NCBI GenBank assembly: GCA_018241185.1
Contig: JAFEEH010000198.1
Span: 1 to 64,000, forward strand
DNA length: 64,000 nucleotides
Direction: 5' to 3'
From: Pseudomonadota bacterium
GTDB lineage: Bacteria; Pseudomonadota; Gammaproteobacteria; Burkholderiales; Burkholderiaceae_C
Below the pieces are notes generated by a model. The model worked only from the letters and a program-made list of their open reading frames with translations. It did no database searches and had not been told where the DNA came from. Each line of letters begins with the position of its first letter. The first letter of the stretch is position 1. Made by a program: the position numbers and the translations under genes. Below are positions 37,491 through 46,203 of the stretch, piece by piece.

Positions 37491-39071
37491 TCAAGCCGCG
37501 ACGGCCTCCTTCTCTTCCACCGGGGCGGTGGTGCGGATCAGGTGATCGAACGCACCCAGCGCCGCCTTCGCGCCGTCGCCGGCCGCGATGATGATCTGCT
37601 TGAAGGGCACCGTCGTCGCATCGCCGGCTGCGAACACGCCCGGCACCGAGGTCTGGCCGCGGTCGTCGACCACGATCTCGCCATGCCGGCTCAACTCGAG
37701 CGTGCCCTTGAGCCAGTCGGTGTTGGGCACCAGGCCGATCTGCACGAACACGCCTTCGAGCTCGACGCGGTGCGTCTCGCCACTGCTGCGGTCCTTGTAG
37801 TTCAGGCCATTCACCTTGTCGGTGCCGGTGATCTCGGTCGTCTGCGCGTTGGTGAACACCGTCACGTTGGCCAGGCTGCGCAGCTTGCGCTGCAGCACCT
37901 CGTCGGCGCGCAGCTTGGTGTCGAACTCGATCAGCGTCACATGGCCCACGATGCTGGCCAGGTCGATGGCCGCTTCGACGCCCGAATTGCCGCCGCCGAT
38001 CACCGCCACGCGCTTGCCCTTGAAGAGCGGGCCGTCGCAGTGCGGGCAGTAGGCCACGCCCTTGTTCTTGAACTCGTGCTCGCCGGGCACGTTGATGTTG
38101 CGCCAGCGCGCGCCGGTGGCGAGGATCACGGTGCGGGCCTTCAGCGTCGCACCGCTCTCGGTCTGCAGCTCGACGAAGCCGTCGCCGGGGACCAGCGCCT
38201 TGGCGCGCTGCAGGTTCATGATGTCCACGTCGTAGTGGCGCACGTGCTCTTCCAGGGCCAGCGCGAATTTCGGCCCCTCGGTTTCCTTGACCGAGATGAA
38301 GTTCTCGATGCCCAGCGTGTCCAGCACCTGGCCGCCGAAGCGCTCGGACGCGATGCCCGTGCGGATGCCCTTGCGCGCCGCGTACACGGCCGCAGCTGCA
38401 CCGGCCGGGCCACCGCCGACGATCAGCACGTCGAAAGGCGCCTTGGCGGAAATCTTCTTCGCTTCGCGCTCGACACCGCTGGTGTCGATCTTGGCGAGGA
38501 TCTCTTCCAGCGTCATGCGGCCCGAGCCGAACTGCGTGCCGTTGAGGAAGACGGTGGGCACGCCCATGATCTGGCGTTCCTTCACTTCGTCCTGGAAGGT
38601 GCCGCCCTCGACCATCGTGGTCTTGATGCGCGGGTTCTGCACGGCCATGAGGTTCAGCGCCTGCACGACGTCCGGGCAGTTGTGGCAGGTGAGCGAGACA
38701 TACACCTCGAACTCGAAGTCGCCGTCGAGCGACTTGATCTGCTCGAGGATCGCCTGCTCCACCTTGGGCGGGTAGCCGCCGACCTGCAGCAGCGCGAGGA
38801 TTAGCGAGGTGAATTCGTGGCCCATCGGCAGGCCGGCGAAACGCGGCCCGTGGCTCTCGCCGGGGCGGTTGATGGAGAACGACGGCTTGCGCTGCGTGTC
38901 GTCGCGGCTCTCGATCACGGTGATCAGCTTCGACGTCTCGGCGATGTCCTTGAGCAGTGCCTGGGTCTCCTGCGATGCCTGCGAGTCGTCGAGCGACGCG
39001 ACGACCTCGATGGGCTGCGAAATGCGTTCGAGGTAACTGGCGAGTTGGGACTTGGTGGCGGCGTCGAGCAT
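37491..39071 (-). CDS. ahpF: Alkyl hydroperoxide reductase subunit F
   Basis: AhpF is the flavoprotein disulphide reductase that passes electrons from NADH to AhpC. The 526 residues have a tandem thioredoxin-like N-domain with Cys-His-Asn-Cys (129-132), the FAD motif [14 protein letters not shown] near 216, the redox centre CPHCDG near 342, and the C-terminal FAD motif [18 protein letters not shown]. The ATG at 39071 fits the family start. It is downstream of ahpC but separated by a terminator-like hairpin. Confidence 0.96.
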   Translation of the reverse strand: MLDAATKSQLASYLERISQPIEVVASLDDSQASQETQALLKDIAETSKLITVIESRDDTQRKPSFSINRPGESHGPRFAGLPMGHEFTSLILALLQVGGYPPKVEQAILEQIKSLDGDFEFEVYVSLTCHNCPDVVQALNLMAVQNPRIKTTMVEGGTFQDEVKERQIMGVPTVFLNGTQFGSGRMTLEEILAKIDTSGVEREAKKISAKAPFDVLIVGGGPAGAAAAVYAARKGIRTGIASERFGGQVLDTLGIENFISVKETEGPKFALALEEHVRHYDVDIMNLQRAKALVPGDGFVELQTESGATLKARTVILATGARWRNINVPGEHEFKNKGVAYCPHCDGPLFKGKRVAVIGGGNSGVEAAIDLASIVGHVTLIEFDTKLRADEVLQRKLRSLANVTVFTNAQTTEITGTDKVNGLNYKDRSSGETHRVELEGVFVQIGLVPNTDWLKGTLELSRHGEIVVDDRGQTSVPGVFAAGDATTVPFKQIIIAAGDGAKAALGAFDHLIRTTAPVEEKEAVAA

Positions 39072-39097
39072 GGTGATCTCTCTCTTTCGATGTCCTG

Positions 39098-39134
39098 AAA
39101 AACGAAAAGCCCGGGTGCATGGCGCCCCCGGGCT
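39098..39134 (-). terminator. Hairpin terminator/attenuator between ahpC and ahpF
   Basis: On the minus strand AGCCCGGG and CCCGGGCT form a perfect 8-bp stem followed by TTTCGTTTTT. It should end part of the ahpC transcripts, leaving less AhpF than AhpC. Confidence 0.8.
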
Positions 39135-39254
39135 CGACTCGGGGCGGCTGGTGAAAGCCGCCGGGCTGGTGCGTTCAGGCGAGCGCCATCCACCTTCCAT
39201 CGAAGGTGGGGGCACCGGGCCCGAAAGCCAGCCGGTGGCCGGTCATGGGGGTGC

Positions 39255-39818
39255 TTAGATCTTGCCGACCAGGTCGAACGAGGGCTTGAGCGTGGCGGCG
39301 CCTTCTTCCCACTTGGCAGGACAGACTTCGCCGGGGTGGGCGGCAACGTACTGGGCCGCCTTGACCTTGCGCAGCAGGTCCTTGGCGTCGCGGCCGATGC
39401 CTTCGGCGGTGATTTCCAGCGCCTGGATCACGCCCTGCGGGTCGACGATGAAGGTGCCGCGGTTGGCCAGGCCCTGGTCTTCACGCAGCACTTCGAAGTT
39501 GCGGCTGATGGCCAGCGTGGGGTCGCCGATCATCGTGTACTTGATCTTGCCGATGGTCTCGGACGAGTCGTGCCAGGCCTTGTGGGTGAAGTGGGTGTCG
39601 GTCGACACGGAGTAGATCTCCACGCCCATCTTCTGGAACTCGGCGTAGTGGTCGGCCACGTCGCCCAACTCGGTCGGGCACACGAAGGTGAAGTCGGCCG
39701 GGTAGAAGAAGAAGACGGCCCACTTGCCCTTCACGTCGGCATCGGACACGTCGACGAACTTGCCGTCCTTGTATGCGGTGGCCTTGAAGGGTTTGATTTC
39801 GGTGTTGATCACGGACAT
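39255..39818 (-). CDS. ahpC: Alkyl hydroperoxide reductase subunit C (peroxiredoxin)
   Basis: The 187-residue typical 2-Cys peroxiredoxin has the peroxidatic cysteine in FTFVCPTE (Cys47) and the resolving cysteine in GEVCPAKW (Cys166). It detoxifies hydrogen peroxide and organic peroxides in the cytoplasm with AhpF. AGAGGA precedes the ATG. A promoter overlapped by an OxyR-like element lies upstream. Confidence 0.97.
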   Translation of the reverse strand: MSVINTEIKPFKATAYKDGKFVDVSDADVKGKWAVFFFYPADFTFVCPTELGDVADHYAEFQKMGVEIYSVSTDTHFTHKAWHDSSETIGKIKYTMIGDPTLAISRNFEVLREDQGLANRGTFIVDPQGVIQALEITAEGIGRDAKDLLRKVKAAQYVAAHPGEVCPAKWEEGAATLKPSFDLVGKI

Positions 39819-39861
39819 TTGATTTCCTCTGTCGGTTGGTCAGAAAAATGGGCGAACCATG

Positions 39862-39903
39862 AGTATATGCATGAATCACTCGTTTTCAATAGAAATAGAC
39901 TAT
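39862..39903 (-). promoter_or_regulatory. ahpC promoter with OxyR-like operator
   Basis: On the minus strand the -35 TTGAAA (39884-39889) and -10 TATACT (39862-39867) are 16 bases apart. Just upstream ATAG-N7-CTAT (39889-39903) is a perfect half of the OxyR consensus (four ATAG/CTAT elements spaced by 7). The downstream half is weak (GAGT, GCAT). Placement against the -35 fits OxyR activation. Confidence 0.75.
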
Positions 39904-40126
39904 TGATGGCGGGCGTGCCGGCTATGAGGAGCGGGAGAGAGTCATCGTGCCGTCATGCATGCGAGCCTTGTTGCCCCCTGCGCGTGGCCGCGCGCGGCGC
40001 AGGGCAATACGAACGCCTATCACGATCAAACGCATGCAGACCGGAAGCGCGGGGCCTTGGCTTGGCGCCGCCGCGTCGCGCTCGCAGAATCGCGCCCTGA
40101 TCCGGATCAATACCAAGGAAAAATCC
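39904..40126. other. Remainder of the ahpC-bfr divergent gap
   Basis: This is the rest of the 308-base gap between the divergent ahpC and bfr starts. It holds the AAGGA ribosome-binding site of bfr (40115-40119). I see no convincing second promoter, Fur box or RNA gene. Confidence 0.5.
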
Positions 40127-40603
40127 ATGAAGGGCGACCCCCAAGTCATCGACCACCTGCAGGCGCAGCTGAAGAACGAGCTCACCGCCATCAACCAGTA
40201 CTTCCTGCACTACCGCATGCTCAAGCACTGGGGCCTGGACAAGCTGGCGAAGAAGGAATACGAGGAGTCGATCGGCGAGATGAAGCATGCCGACTGGCTC
40301 ATGGACCGCATCTTCATGCTCGACGGCCTGCCCAACCTGCAGGACCTGGCCAAGCTCAACGTCGGCGAAGACGTGCCCGAGATCCTGCAGTGCGACCTGA
40401 AGGCCGAATACGGCGCGCAGGCCACCATCAAGGCCGGCATCGCGCATTGCGAATCGGTGCGCGACTACGTCTCGCGCGACCTGCTGCAGAAGATCCTCGA
40501 CGACACCGAGGAGCACATCGACTTCCTCGAGACGCAGATCGACCTGGTCGACAAGGTCGGCCTGCAGAACTACCTGCAGTCGCAGATGGGCGAAGTGAGC
40601 TGA
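40127..40603 (+). CDS. bfr: Bacterioferritin
   Basis: Bacterioferritin is the 24-subunit haem-containing iron store. The 158 residues match E. coli Bfr in length and order. Ferroxidase ligands Glu18, Glu51, His54, Glu94 and Glu127/His130 appear present, and the haem ligand Met52 is conserved (EMKHADW). AAGGA precedes the ATG. The partner ferredoxin gene bfd lies 5.7 kb downstream, at the other side of the iron block. A terminator follows. Confidence 0.97.
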   Translation: MKGDPQVIDHLQAQLKNELTAINQYFLHYRMLKHWGLDKLAKKEYEESIGEMKHADWLMDRIFMLDGLPNLQDLAKLNVGEDVPEILQCDLKAEYGAQATIKAGIAHCESVRDYVSRDLLQKILDDTEEHIDFLETQIDLVDKVGLQNYLQSQMGEVS

Positions 40604-40646
40604 GAGCGAGCGTCCCTGCGTCGCAGTCGTGCGGCGCTCCTTGACG

Positions 40647-40677
40647 ACGAGGCCCTGCGGGGCCTCGTTTGCTTTTG
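40647..40677 (+). terminator. Terminator after bfr
   Basis: ACGAGGCCC and GGGCCTCGT pair, followed by TTGCTTTT. Confidence 0.8.
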
Positions 40678-40710
40678 GGCGCGTTCAATTGGCTTTACCG
40701 AAACTTCACC

Positions 40711-40770
40711 GCTCCCAAAACCATAGCTGCGCGCGCCCGCTGGCCGGGCGCCGGCGCCACTTTTGACTGC
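40711..40770 (+). repeat. Dispersed repeat, degenerate copy
   Basis: GCTCCCAAAACCATAGC, then TGCGCGCGCCCGC, CCGGGCGCCGG and CCACTTTTGACT follow the family order (palindrome end, GGGCGC core, GGCC-ATTTG-like end) with many changes. Assignment is tentative. Confidence 0.5.
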
Positions 40771-40785
40771 ACATCGGCATGGCGA

Positions 40786-40808
40786 CAAATGACATCGATT
40801 CTCATTTG
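40786..40808. promoter_or_regulatory. Inverted repeat upstream of the PepSY operon, Fur-box candidate
   Basis: CAAATGA and TCATTTG form a perfect 7-bp inverted repeat with a 9-base spacer, 24 bases before the PepSY start, next to a TAGAAT (40815-40820). The AT-rich, ATGA/TCAT composition suggests Fur, but the match to the 19-bp consensus is modest. Confidence 0.45.
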
Positions 40809-40831
40809 TATCGTTAGAATGCGCCGCGCTG

Positions 40832-41476
40832 ATGTCTGCCCCTTCCACCGCTCCCCGCCGCGCCTACTGGCTCAAGACCCTGCACGAGTGGCATTGGGTC
40901 AGTTCCGCCCTGTGCCTGGTCGGCATGCTGCTGTTCAGCATCACGGGCATCACGCTCAACCATGCCGGCCAGATCGAAGCCAAACCCGCCGTCACCCAGC
41001 GCACCGCCACACTGGAGCCCGCCCTGCGCGCGCAGCTCGAGAAGATGCAGCCCGAGGTGCAGCAAGCCCACAAGGGCAAGGCGCCGCTGCCGGTGGAGTT
41101 GCAGCACTGGGCCAGCCGGCAGTGGCAGATCGACACGGCCGACCGTGACGCGGAGTGGTCCGAGGACGAGGTGTATCTCTCGCTCCCGCGGCCCGGCGGC
41201 GATGCCTGGATGCGCGTCAACCTCGGCGACGGCGCCGCCGAGTACGAGTTGACCGACCGCGGCTGGATCTCCTACCTCAACGACCTGCACAAGGGCCGCA
41301 ACACCGGCGCGGCCTGGCGCTGGTTCATCGACATCTTCGCGGCCGCCGCGCTCGTCTTCTCGGCCACCGGCCTGCTGATCCTGAAGATGCACGCCAGCAA
41401 CCGGCCCTTCACTTGGCCGATGGTCGGCATGGGCCTGCTGGTGCCGCTGCTGCTGGCGCTGCTCCTCATCCACTGA
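40832..41476 (+). CDS. PepSY-associated transmembrane protein
   Basis: The 214-residue membrane protein has an N-terminal helix (WVSSALCLVGMLLFSITGITLN), a periplasmic domain of about 120 residues and two C-terminal helices (about 168-213). This is the PepSY-TM layout of PiuB-like iron-uptake proteins, without the fused flavodoxin reductase part. LKTLHEWHWVSSALC and SITGITLNHAGQIEAKP are typical. It heads a run with DUF2271, DUF4198, apbE and a separate diflavin reductase, which together could supply the missing parts. Confidence 0.85.
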   Translation: MSAPSTAPRRAYWLKTLHEWHWVSSALCLVGMLLFSITGITLNHAGQIEAKPAVTQRTATLEPALRAQLEKMQPEVQQAHKGKAPLPVELQHWASRQWQIDTADRDAEWSEDEVYLSLPRPGGDAWMRVNLGDGAAEYELTDRGWISYLNDLHKGRNTGAAWRWFIDIFAAAALVFSATGLLILKMHASNRPFTWPMVGMGLLVPLLLALLLIH

Positions 41477-41523
41477 CCTCCCCGCTTTTCGTCTTTTCCA
41501 TCGCTTCCAGCAAAGGACCTTCC

Positions 41524-42057
41524 GTGCAGTTCCGCTATCCCCTCGCCCCCATCGCGCTGTCGGCACTGTTTGCCGGCCCGGCCGTCGCCGCCGGCCTGGG
41601 CGTCAACATCGAGATTCCCCGCCTGAACGTCTCGGAGTACCACCGGCCCTACGTGGCGGCCTGGATCGAGCGCGCCGACAACTCGATGGCGACCACGCTC
41701 GCGGTCTGGTACGACGTGCGCACCAAGACCAACAACCCCGAGGGCGAAGGCACCAAGTGGCTGAAGGACCTGCGCCAATGGTGGCGCCGCGGCGGCCGTG
41801 AACTGGCGGTGCCGATCGATGGCGTGACCGGCGCGACCAAGCCCGCCGGCAAACACGCGCTGAGCTTCACCGAAGGCAGCAAGCCGCTCGCACAGCTGGC
41901 TCCCGGCAGCTACAAGCTGGTGGTCGAGGCCGCACGCGAAGTGGGCGGCCGCGAGGTCGTCTCGGTGCCCTTCCAATGGCCGCCCGCCAAGGCCGACAGC
42001 GCCACGGCCACCGGCAAGGAAGAGCTCGGCGAAGTCAAGGTCGACTTCAAGCCCTGA
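41524..42057 (+). CDS. DUF2271 periplasmic protein with ApbE flavinylation motif
   Basis: The 177-residue exported protein has a signal peptide ending about residue 23 (LFAGPAVAA) and the DUF2271 core (YHRPYVAAWIERADNSMATT, TKWLKDLRQWWRRGG). Residues 99-105 read DGVTGAT, the Dgx(S/T)GAT consensus to whose final threonine ApbE attaches FMN. It is therefore predicted to be a periplasmic covalent flavoprotein. The start is GTG at 41524, with AAAGGA about 7 bases upstream. apbE lies two genes downstream. Confidence 0.85.
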   Translation: MQFRYPLAPIALSALFAGPAVAAGLGVNIEIPRLNVSEYHRPYVAAWIERADNSMATTLAVWYDVRTKTNNPEGEGTKWLKDLRQWWRRGGRELAVPIDGVTGATKPAGKHALSFTEGSKPLAQLAPGSYKLVVEAAREVGGREVVSVPFQWPPAKADSATATGKEELGEVKVDFKP

Positions 42058-42101
42058 CCCCCCATCCCGACCTCCCCCTTTTCACTTCCGGAGCCTTTGC
42101 C

Positions 42102-42908
42102 ATGAAGCCGATCCTGCGCACCGCCGCCGTCGCCACGACCGCCCTGCTGGCCACCCTCGCCGCCCAGGCGCACAACGCCTGGCTGCTGCCCTCGACCACC
42201 GTGCTGTCCAAGCCCGACCGCGTGACCGTCGACGCTGCCATTTCCAACGACCTGTTCGTGGCCAACCACGCGGCGATGAACCTCGACAACCTGCAGATCA
42301 CCGCGCCCGACGGTGCAGCGTTGAAGGCCGAATCGCAGGCCAAGCTCAAGCAGCGCAGCGTGTTCGACGTCGAGCTGCCGCAGCCGGGCACCTACCGCAT
42401 CGCCGTGGTCAACGCCGGTGTGTTCGCGAGCTGGAAGGACAAGGCCACCGGCCAGCCCAAGCGCGCGCGCGGCACGGCGGAGAGCATCGCCGCCCAGATT
42501 CCCGCCGATGCGACCGACGTCAACGTCACCCAGTCGGTCGGCCGCAACGAGACCTTCGTCACCGTCGGCAAGCCCTCCGCGCTCAAGCCGGTCGGCGTGG
42601 GCCTGGAACTGGTGGCGGCCGGCAGCCCGACCGACAACGTGAAGGGCGAGAAGTCGACCTTCACGCTGCTGCTCGACGGCCAGCCCGCGAAGGACATGGA
42701 GGTCGGCATCACGGCCGGCGGCACCGTGTACCGCGACAAGCTCGAGGAACTCAAGCTCAAGACCGACGACAAAGGCCAGTTCAGCGTGACCTGGCCCGCC
42801 GCCGGCATGTACTGGCTGGAGGCGAGCACGCGCGACAAGAAGACCACGCTGCCGCAGGCCAAGGAGCGGCGCGTGAGCTATTCGGCGACGCTGGAAGTTG
42901 CACCATAA
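42102..42908 (+). CDS. DUF4198 periplasmic protein
   Basis: The 268-residue exported protein has signal peptide TAAVATTALLATLAAQAHNA and the DUF4198 pattern: AHNAWLLPSTTVLSKPD at the mature N-terminus and GVGLELVAAGSP. A CarboxypepD/Ig-like C-terminal domain (VEITAGG-like, LKTDDKGQFSVTWPAAGMYW) follows. The N-terminal histidine after signal cleavage is a frequent metal ligand in such proteins. Relatives occur in metal-uptake operons. GGAG lies 9 bases before the ATG. Confidence 0.85.
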   Translation: MKPILRTAAVATTALLATLAAQAHNAWLLPSTTVLSKPDRVTVDAAISNDLFVANHAAMNLDNLQITAPDGAALKAESQAKLKQRSVFDVELPQPGTYRIAVVNAGVFASWKDKATGQPKRARGTAESIAAQIPADATDVNVTQSVGRNETFVTVGKPSALKPVGVGLELVAAGSPTDNVKGEKSTFTLLLDGQPAKDMEVGITAGGTVYRDKLEELKLKTDDKGQFSVTWPAAGMYWLEASTRDKKTTLPQAKERRVSYSATLEVAP

Positions 42909-43015
42909 GCTGCTCCGGCGTTCCCTCCTTCGCGGCGCGCGTCTCGGGCTACCGCCTGCCCGACGCGCCGCGCGCCGCCGATCCGGCCCGCCTGCAGCAG
43001 CTCGCGGGCGAGACG

Positions 43016-43927
43016 ATGGGCACCACCTGGTCGCTGCGCGTCGACAACCGGCGCATGCTGCCGCTCGATGCGCTGCGGCAGGCCGTGCAGTCGGCGCTGG
43101 ACGAGGTGGTGGCGCAGATGAGCCACTGGGATGTGGATTCGACGCTGGGCCGCTTCAACCGCGCGCCGGCTGGCAGCACGCACACCTTGCCCGAGGCGTT
43201 CAACACGGTGCTGGCCCGCGCCCTGCATTGGGCCGACGCCAGCGGCGGCGCGCTCGATCCGGGCATGGGCGCGCTGGTGGCGCTGTGGGGCTTCGGCCCC
43301 GACGCGGCGGCCGACAGCGCCCTGCCGCCCGGCACTGCTGCGCTGGCCGCTGCCCGCGTACGCTGCGGCTGGCCACGCATTGCGCACGACGCGGCCGGTC
43401 GCACGCTGGTGCAGCCCGGCGGCCTGTCGCTGGACCTGTCGGGCATCGCCAAGGGTTACGGCGTCGACGCCGGCGTGGCCGCATTGCAGCGCCTGGGCCT
43501 GAGCGACTTCCTGCTCGAAGTGGGCGGCGAGCTGCGTGGCGTCGGGCGGCGTCCGGGCGGCCTGCCGTGGCAGGTGCAGGTCGATCCCGGTGCCGGTCCC
43601 GGCCTGCGCATCGCGCTGGCCGACCGGGCAGTCGCCACCTCGGGCGACCGCTGGCACGTGCGCGAGCAGGCCGGGCGGCGCTGGTCGCACACGATCGATC
43701 CGCGCACCGGCGAGCCGGTCGCCCACGCGCTGTCCTCCGTCACCGTGCTGCACGAACAGTGCATGGACGCGGATGCGCTGGCGACGGTACTCACGGTGCT
43801 GGGCGTCGAGGACGGACTGGCCTTCGCCGACCGGCACGGGGTGGCGGCCCTGTTCGCGCAACGCGAGCCCGAAAGAACGCCGGTCCTGCATCCCAGCGCC
43901 GCCTGGGTGGCACAGGCGGCGGCGTGA
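43016..43927 (+). CDS. apbE: FAD:protein FMN transferase ApbE
   Basis: ApbE transfers FMN from FAD to a Ser/Thr of target proteins in the periplasm. The 303 residues include GTTWSLRVD, DLSGIAKGYGVDAG, LLEVGGELRGVG, ATSGDRW and SHTIDPRTGEPV, all family motifs. The first ATG falls inside the usual GxTMGTTW motif, so the ORF lacks both a signal peptide and the residues normally before this motif. Upstream in the same frame the reading continues (GYRLPD, LQQLAGET) back to the DUF4198 stop without ATG, GTG or TTG. The true start may be non-standard. Confidence 0.88.
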   Translation: MGTTWSLRVDNRRMLPLDALRQAVQSALDEVVAQMSHWDVDSTLGRFNRAPAGSTHTLPEAFNTVLARALHWADASGGALDPGMGALVALWGFGPDAAADSALPPGTAALAAARVRCGWPRIAHDAAGRTLVQPGGLSLDLSGIAKGYGVDAGVAALQRLGLSDFLLEVGGELRGVGRRPGGLPWQVQVDPGAGPGLRIALADRAVATSGDRWHVREQAGRRWSHTIDPRTGEPVAHALSSVTVLHEQCMDADALATVLTVLGVEDGLAFADRHGVAALFAQREPERTPVLHPSAAWVAQAAA

Positions 43928-43944
43928 TGCAGCCCCTGCAATTT

Positions 43945-44010
43945 CAAGCCAAATTGGCCTCCAGCGCCCGTGGGGCGGGCGCGAGCAGCTACGAAATCGA
44001 TAGCATTCTG
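43945..44010 (-). repeat. Dispersed palindromic repeat, copy 5, abutting an RBS
   Basis: In minus orientation: GCTATCGATTTCGTAGC, TGCTCGCGCCCGCC, ACGGGCGCTGGAGGCC, AATTTGGCTTG. It fills the gap between apbE and the diflavin reductase. The GGAGG of the next gene begins right after it. Confidence 0.85.
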
Positions 44011-44021
44011 CGGAGGGTCGC

Positions 44022-45404
44022 GTGCTGAGTGAATCGCTTCGGTGGGCCGCCGCCGGCGCTTCCGTGGCGGCGTACAGCGCGCTGTGCGCCGGCATCTGGT
44101 GGCGCGCGCGCGCACGCGCCGCCGCAGCGGCCGCCGATGCCGCCGCACTGGCTGGCGAAGGCGATGCGGTGCTGATGGTCCACGCCAGCCAGACCGGCCA
44201 GGCCGAATCGCTCGCGTGGGACAGCGCCCGCTGGCTGCACGCCGGCGGCACCCCCGTGCGCGTGGTGGCGCTCAACGCGCTCGACGCGACGACGCTGGGC
44301 CAGGCGCGGCGGGCCTGCTTCATCGCCAGCACCTACGGCGAAGGCGATGCGCCCGACGGCGCGAGCGTGTTCGTCGAGCGGCTGATGGAAGGGCCCGCGC
44401 CACCGTCGCTGCAACAACTCTCGTACGCCGTGCTGGCGCTGGGCGACCGCGAGTACGCCCACTTCTGCGGCTTCGGCCGGCGCCTCGACGACTGGCTCCA
44501 GGCCCAGGGCGCGCAGCCGGCCTTCCCGCGCATCGACGTCGACAACGGCGCCCCCGGCGCGCTGGCGGAATGGCGCCGCCGGCTGCGGCCGGAGGCCAGC
44601 GAGCAGGACTTGGCCGACGCCATGCTGACCGCGGACTTCGCGCCCTGGCGCCTCGTGGCGCGCGAGCACCTCAACCCCGGCAGCGACGGCGGACCGGTGT
44701 TTCTGCTGGGCTTCATGCCGCCGCCCGGCCCCGATCCGGTGTGGGAGGCCGGCGACCTGGTGCAGGTGGCCGTGGCCGCGGACCCCGGCCGACCGCGCGA
44801 CTACTCGATCGCGTCCACGGTGGACGATGGTGAGCTTCAGCTCATCGTCCGCCAGGAGCGCCACCCGGATGGGAGCCTGGGTGCGGCATCGGGCCTGCTC
44901 ACTTCCACCCTCGCCCTGGGCGACACGGTGGCGATGCGGCTGAAGCCGCATCCTGGCTTCCGGCTTGCGGGCAACGAGGAACGACCTCTCATCCTGATCG
45001 GCAACGGCACGGGCCTGGCGGGGCTGCGTGCCCACCTGCGCGCGCGCGGGGCCGCCGGTGCGGGGCCGAACTGGCTGGTCTTCGGCGAACGCCGCGCGGC
45101 GCACGATTTCCTGTGCCGCGCCGAACTCGAGGCCTGGCGCGCGGACGGCACCCTGACACGGCTGGACATGGTCTTCTCGCGCGACGCCGAAGCGGCGCAA
45201 GGCGAACGCCTGTACGTGCAGCACCGCCTCCTCCAGCAGGCCGACGAGGTGGTCGCCTGGGTCGAGCGCGGCGCGGCCCTCTACGTGTGCGGCAGCCTGC
45301 AGGGCATGGCCGCGGGTGTGGACGGTGCACTGCGACAGGTCCTGGGCCCCGATCGCCTGGCCACACTGACGGCCGAGGGCCGCTACCGGCGCGACGTCTA
45401 TTGA
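44022..45404 (+). CDS. Membrane-anchored diflavin reductase (sulphite reductase alpha-like)
   Basis: The 460-residue protein has one N-terminal membrane helix (about 8-28) and a flavodoxin domain (VLMVHASQTGQAESLAW, ASTYGEGDAPDGAS). A FAD-binding barrel (RPRDYSIAST) and a ferredoxin-reductase NAD(P) domain (LILIGNGTGLAGLRAHL, the C-terminal YVCGSLQGMA) follow. It should pass electrons from NADPH through FAD and FMN to a membrane partner, in this operon plausibly PepSY-TM. Start is GTG at 44022 with GGAGG 6 bases upstream. In PiuB-type proteins this module is fused to PepSY; here it is separate. Confidence 0.88.
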   Translation: MLSESLRWAAAGASVAAYSALCAGIWWRARARAAAAAADAAALAGEGDAVLMVHASQTGQAESLAWDSARWLHAGGTPVRVVALNALDATTLGQARRACFIASTYGEGDAPDGASVFVERLMEGPAPPSLQQLSYAVLALGDREYAHFCGFGRRLDDWLQAQGAQPAFPRIDVDNGAPGALAEWRRRLRPEASEQDLADAMLTADFAPWRLVAREHLNPGSDGGPVFLLGFMPPPGPDPVWEAGDLVQVAVAADPGRPRDYSIASTVDDGELQLIVRQERHPDGSLGAASGLLTSTLALGDTVAMRLKPHPGFRLAGNEERPLILIGNGTGLAGLRAHLRARGAAGAGPNWLVFGERRAAHDFLCRAELEAWRADGTLTRLDMVFSRDAEAAQGERLYVQHRLLQQADEVVAWVERGAALYVCGSLQGMAAGVDGALRQVLGPDRLATLTAEGRYRRDVY

Positions 45405-45494
45405 CGCCGGTCGAACCCATCGACGTCGAAGCGCACGACACTCTTCCCCCCGGCGCGCCACCGGCCGCCCCGTTGACCTGCAAGGAGCCTTCCC

Positions 45495-46175
45495 ATGATG
45501 CTGCACGTGCCCGAAGTGCTGACCCGCGACGAAGTGCGCGCGCTGCGCACCGCCCTCGACCAGGCCGACTGGGTGGACGGCAAGGCCACCGTCGGCGAAC
45601 AGGGTGCGCGGGTCAAGCAGAACCGGCAGATCGCCGAGTTGTCGCCGCTCGGCCGCCAGTGGGGTGACCGGATCCTGAAAGTGCTGCTGCAGCATCCGCA
45701 GTTCTTCTCGGCCGCGCTGCCCTTCCGCTTCGTGCCGCCGCTGTTCAACCGCTACGAGGGCGGCGAGCACTACGGCCTGCATGTGGACGGCAGCATCCGC
45801 AACGTGCCCGGCACCCACTACCAGCTGCGTACCGACCTGTCGTGCACGCTCTTCCTGTGCGACCCGGAGGACTACGACGGCGGCGAACTGGAGGTGGTCG
45901 ACACCTACGGCTCGCACGAGGTCAAGCTGCCCGCCGGCGACCTGATCCTCTACCCCTCCAGCAGCCTGCACCGCGTGCATCCGGTGACGCGCGGGGCGCG
46001 GGTCTGTTCCTTCTTCTGGGTCCAGAGCATGGTGCGCGACGACGCGCGGCGCTCCATGCTGTACGAACTCGACCAGACCCTGCAGCACCTGCGCAACCGG
46101 CTGGGCGAGACCGACGAGACCGTCGCGCTGACCGGCCACTACCACAACCTGCTGCGCATGTGGTCCGAGGTGTGA
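45495..46175 (+). CDS. piuC: PiuC-type Fe(II)/2-oxoglutarate hydroxylase
   Basis: The 226-residue PKHD-type dioxygenase has the iron facial triad His96, Asp98 (LHVDGSI) and His159 (SSLHRVHP), and the 2-oxoglutarate-binding Arg169. Start [14 protein letters not shown] and the C-terminal helical tail ([15 protein letters not shown]) are typical of PiuC/Sbx. In pseudomonads it is iron-regulated and encoded beside siderophore receptors, as here beside a reductase and TonB genes. The substrate is unknown. AAGGAG precedes the ATG. Confidence 0.93.
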   Translation: MMLHVPEVLTRDEVRALRTALDQADWVDGKATVGEQGARVKQNRQIAELSPLGRQWGDRILKVLLQHPQFFSAALPFRFVPPLFNRYEGGEHYGLHVDGSIRNVPGTHYQLRTDLSCTLFLCDPEDYDGGELEVVDTYGSHEVKLPAGDLILYPSSSLHRVHPVTRGARVCSFFWVQSMVRDDARRSMLYELDQTLQHLRNRLGETDETVALTGHYHNLLRMWSEV

Positions 46176-46203
46176 GGCGTTCCGAAGGCCTGGGCGATAG
46201 CGA

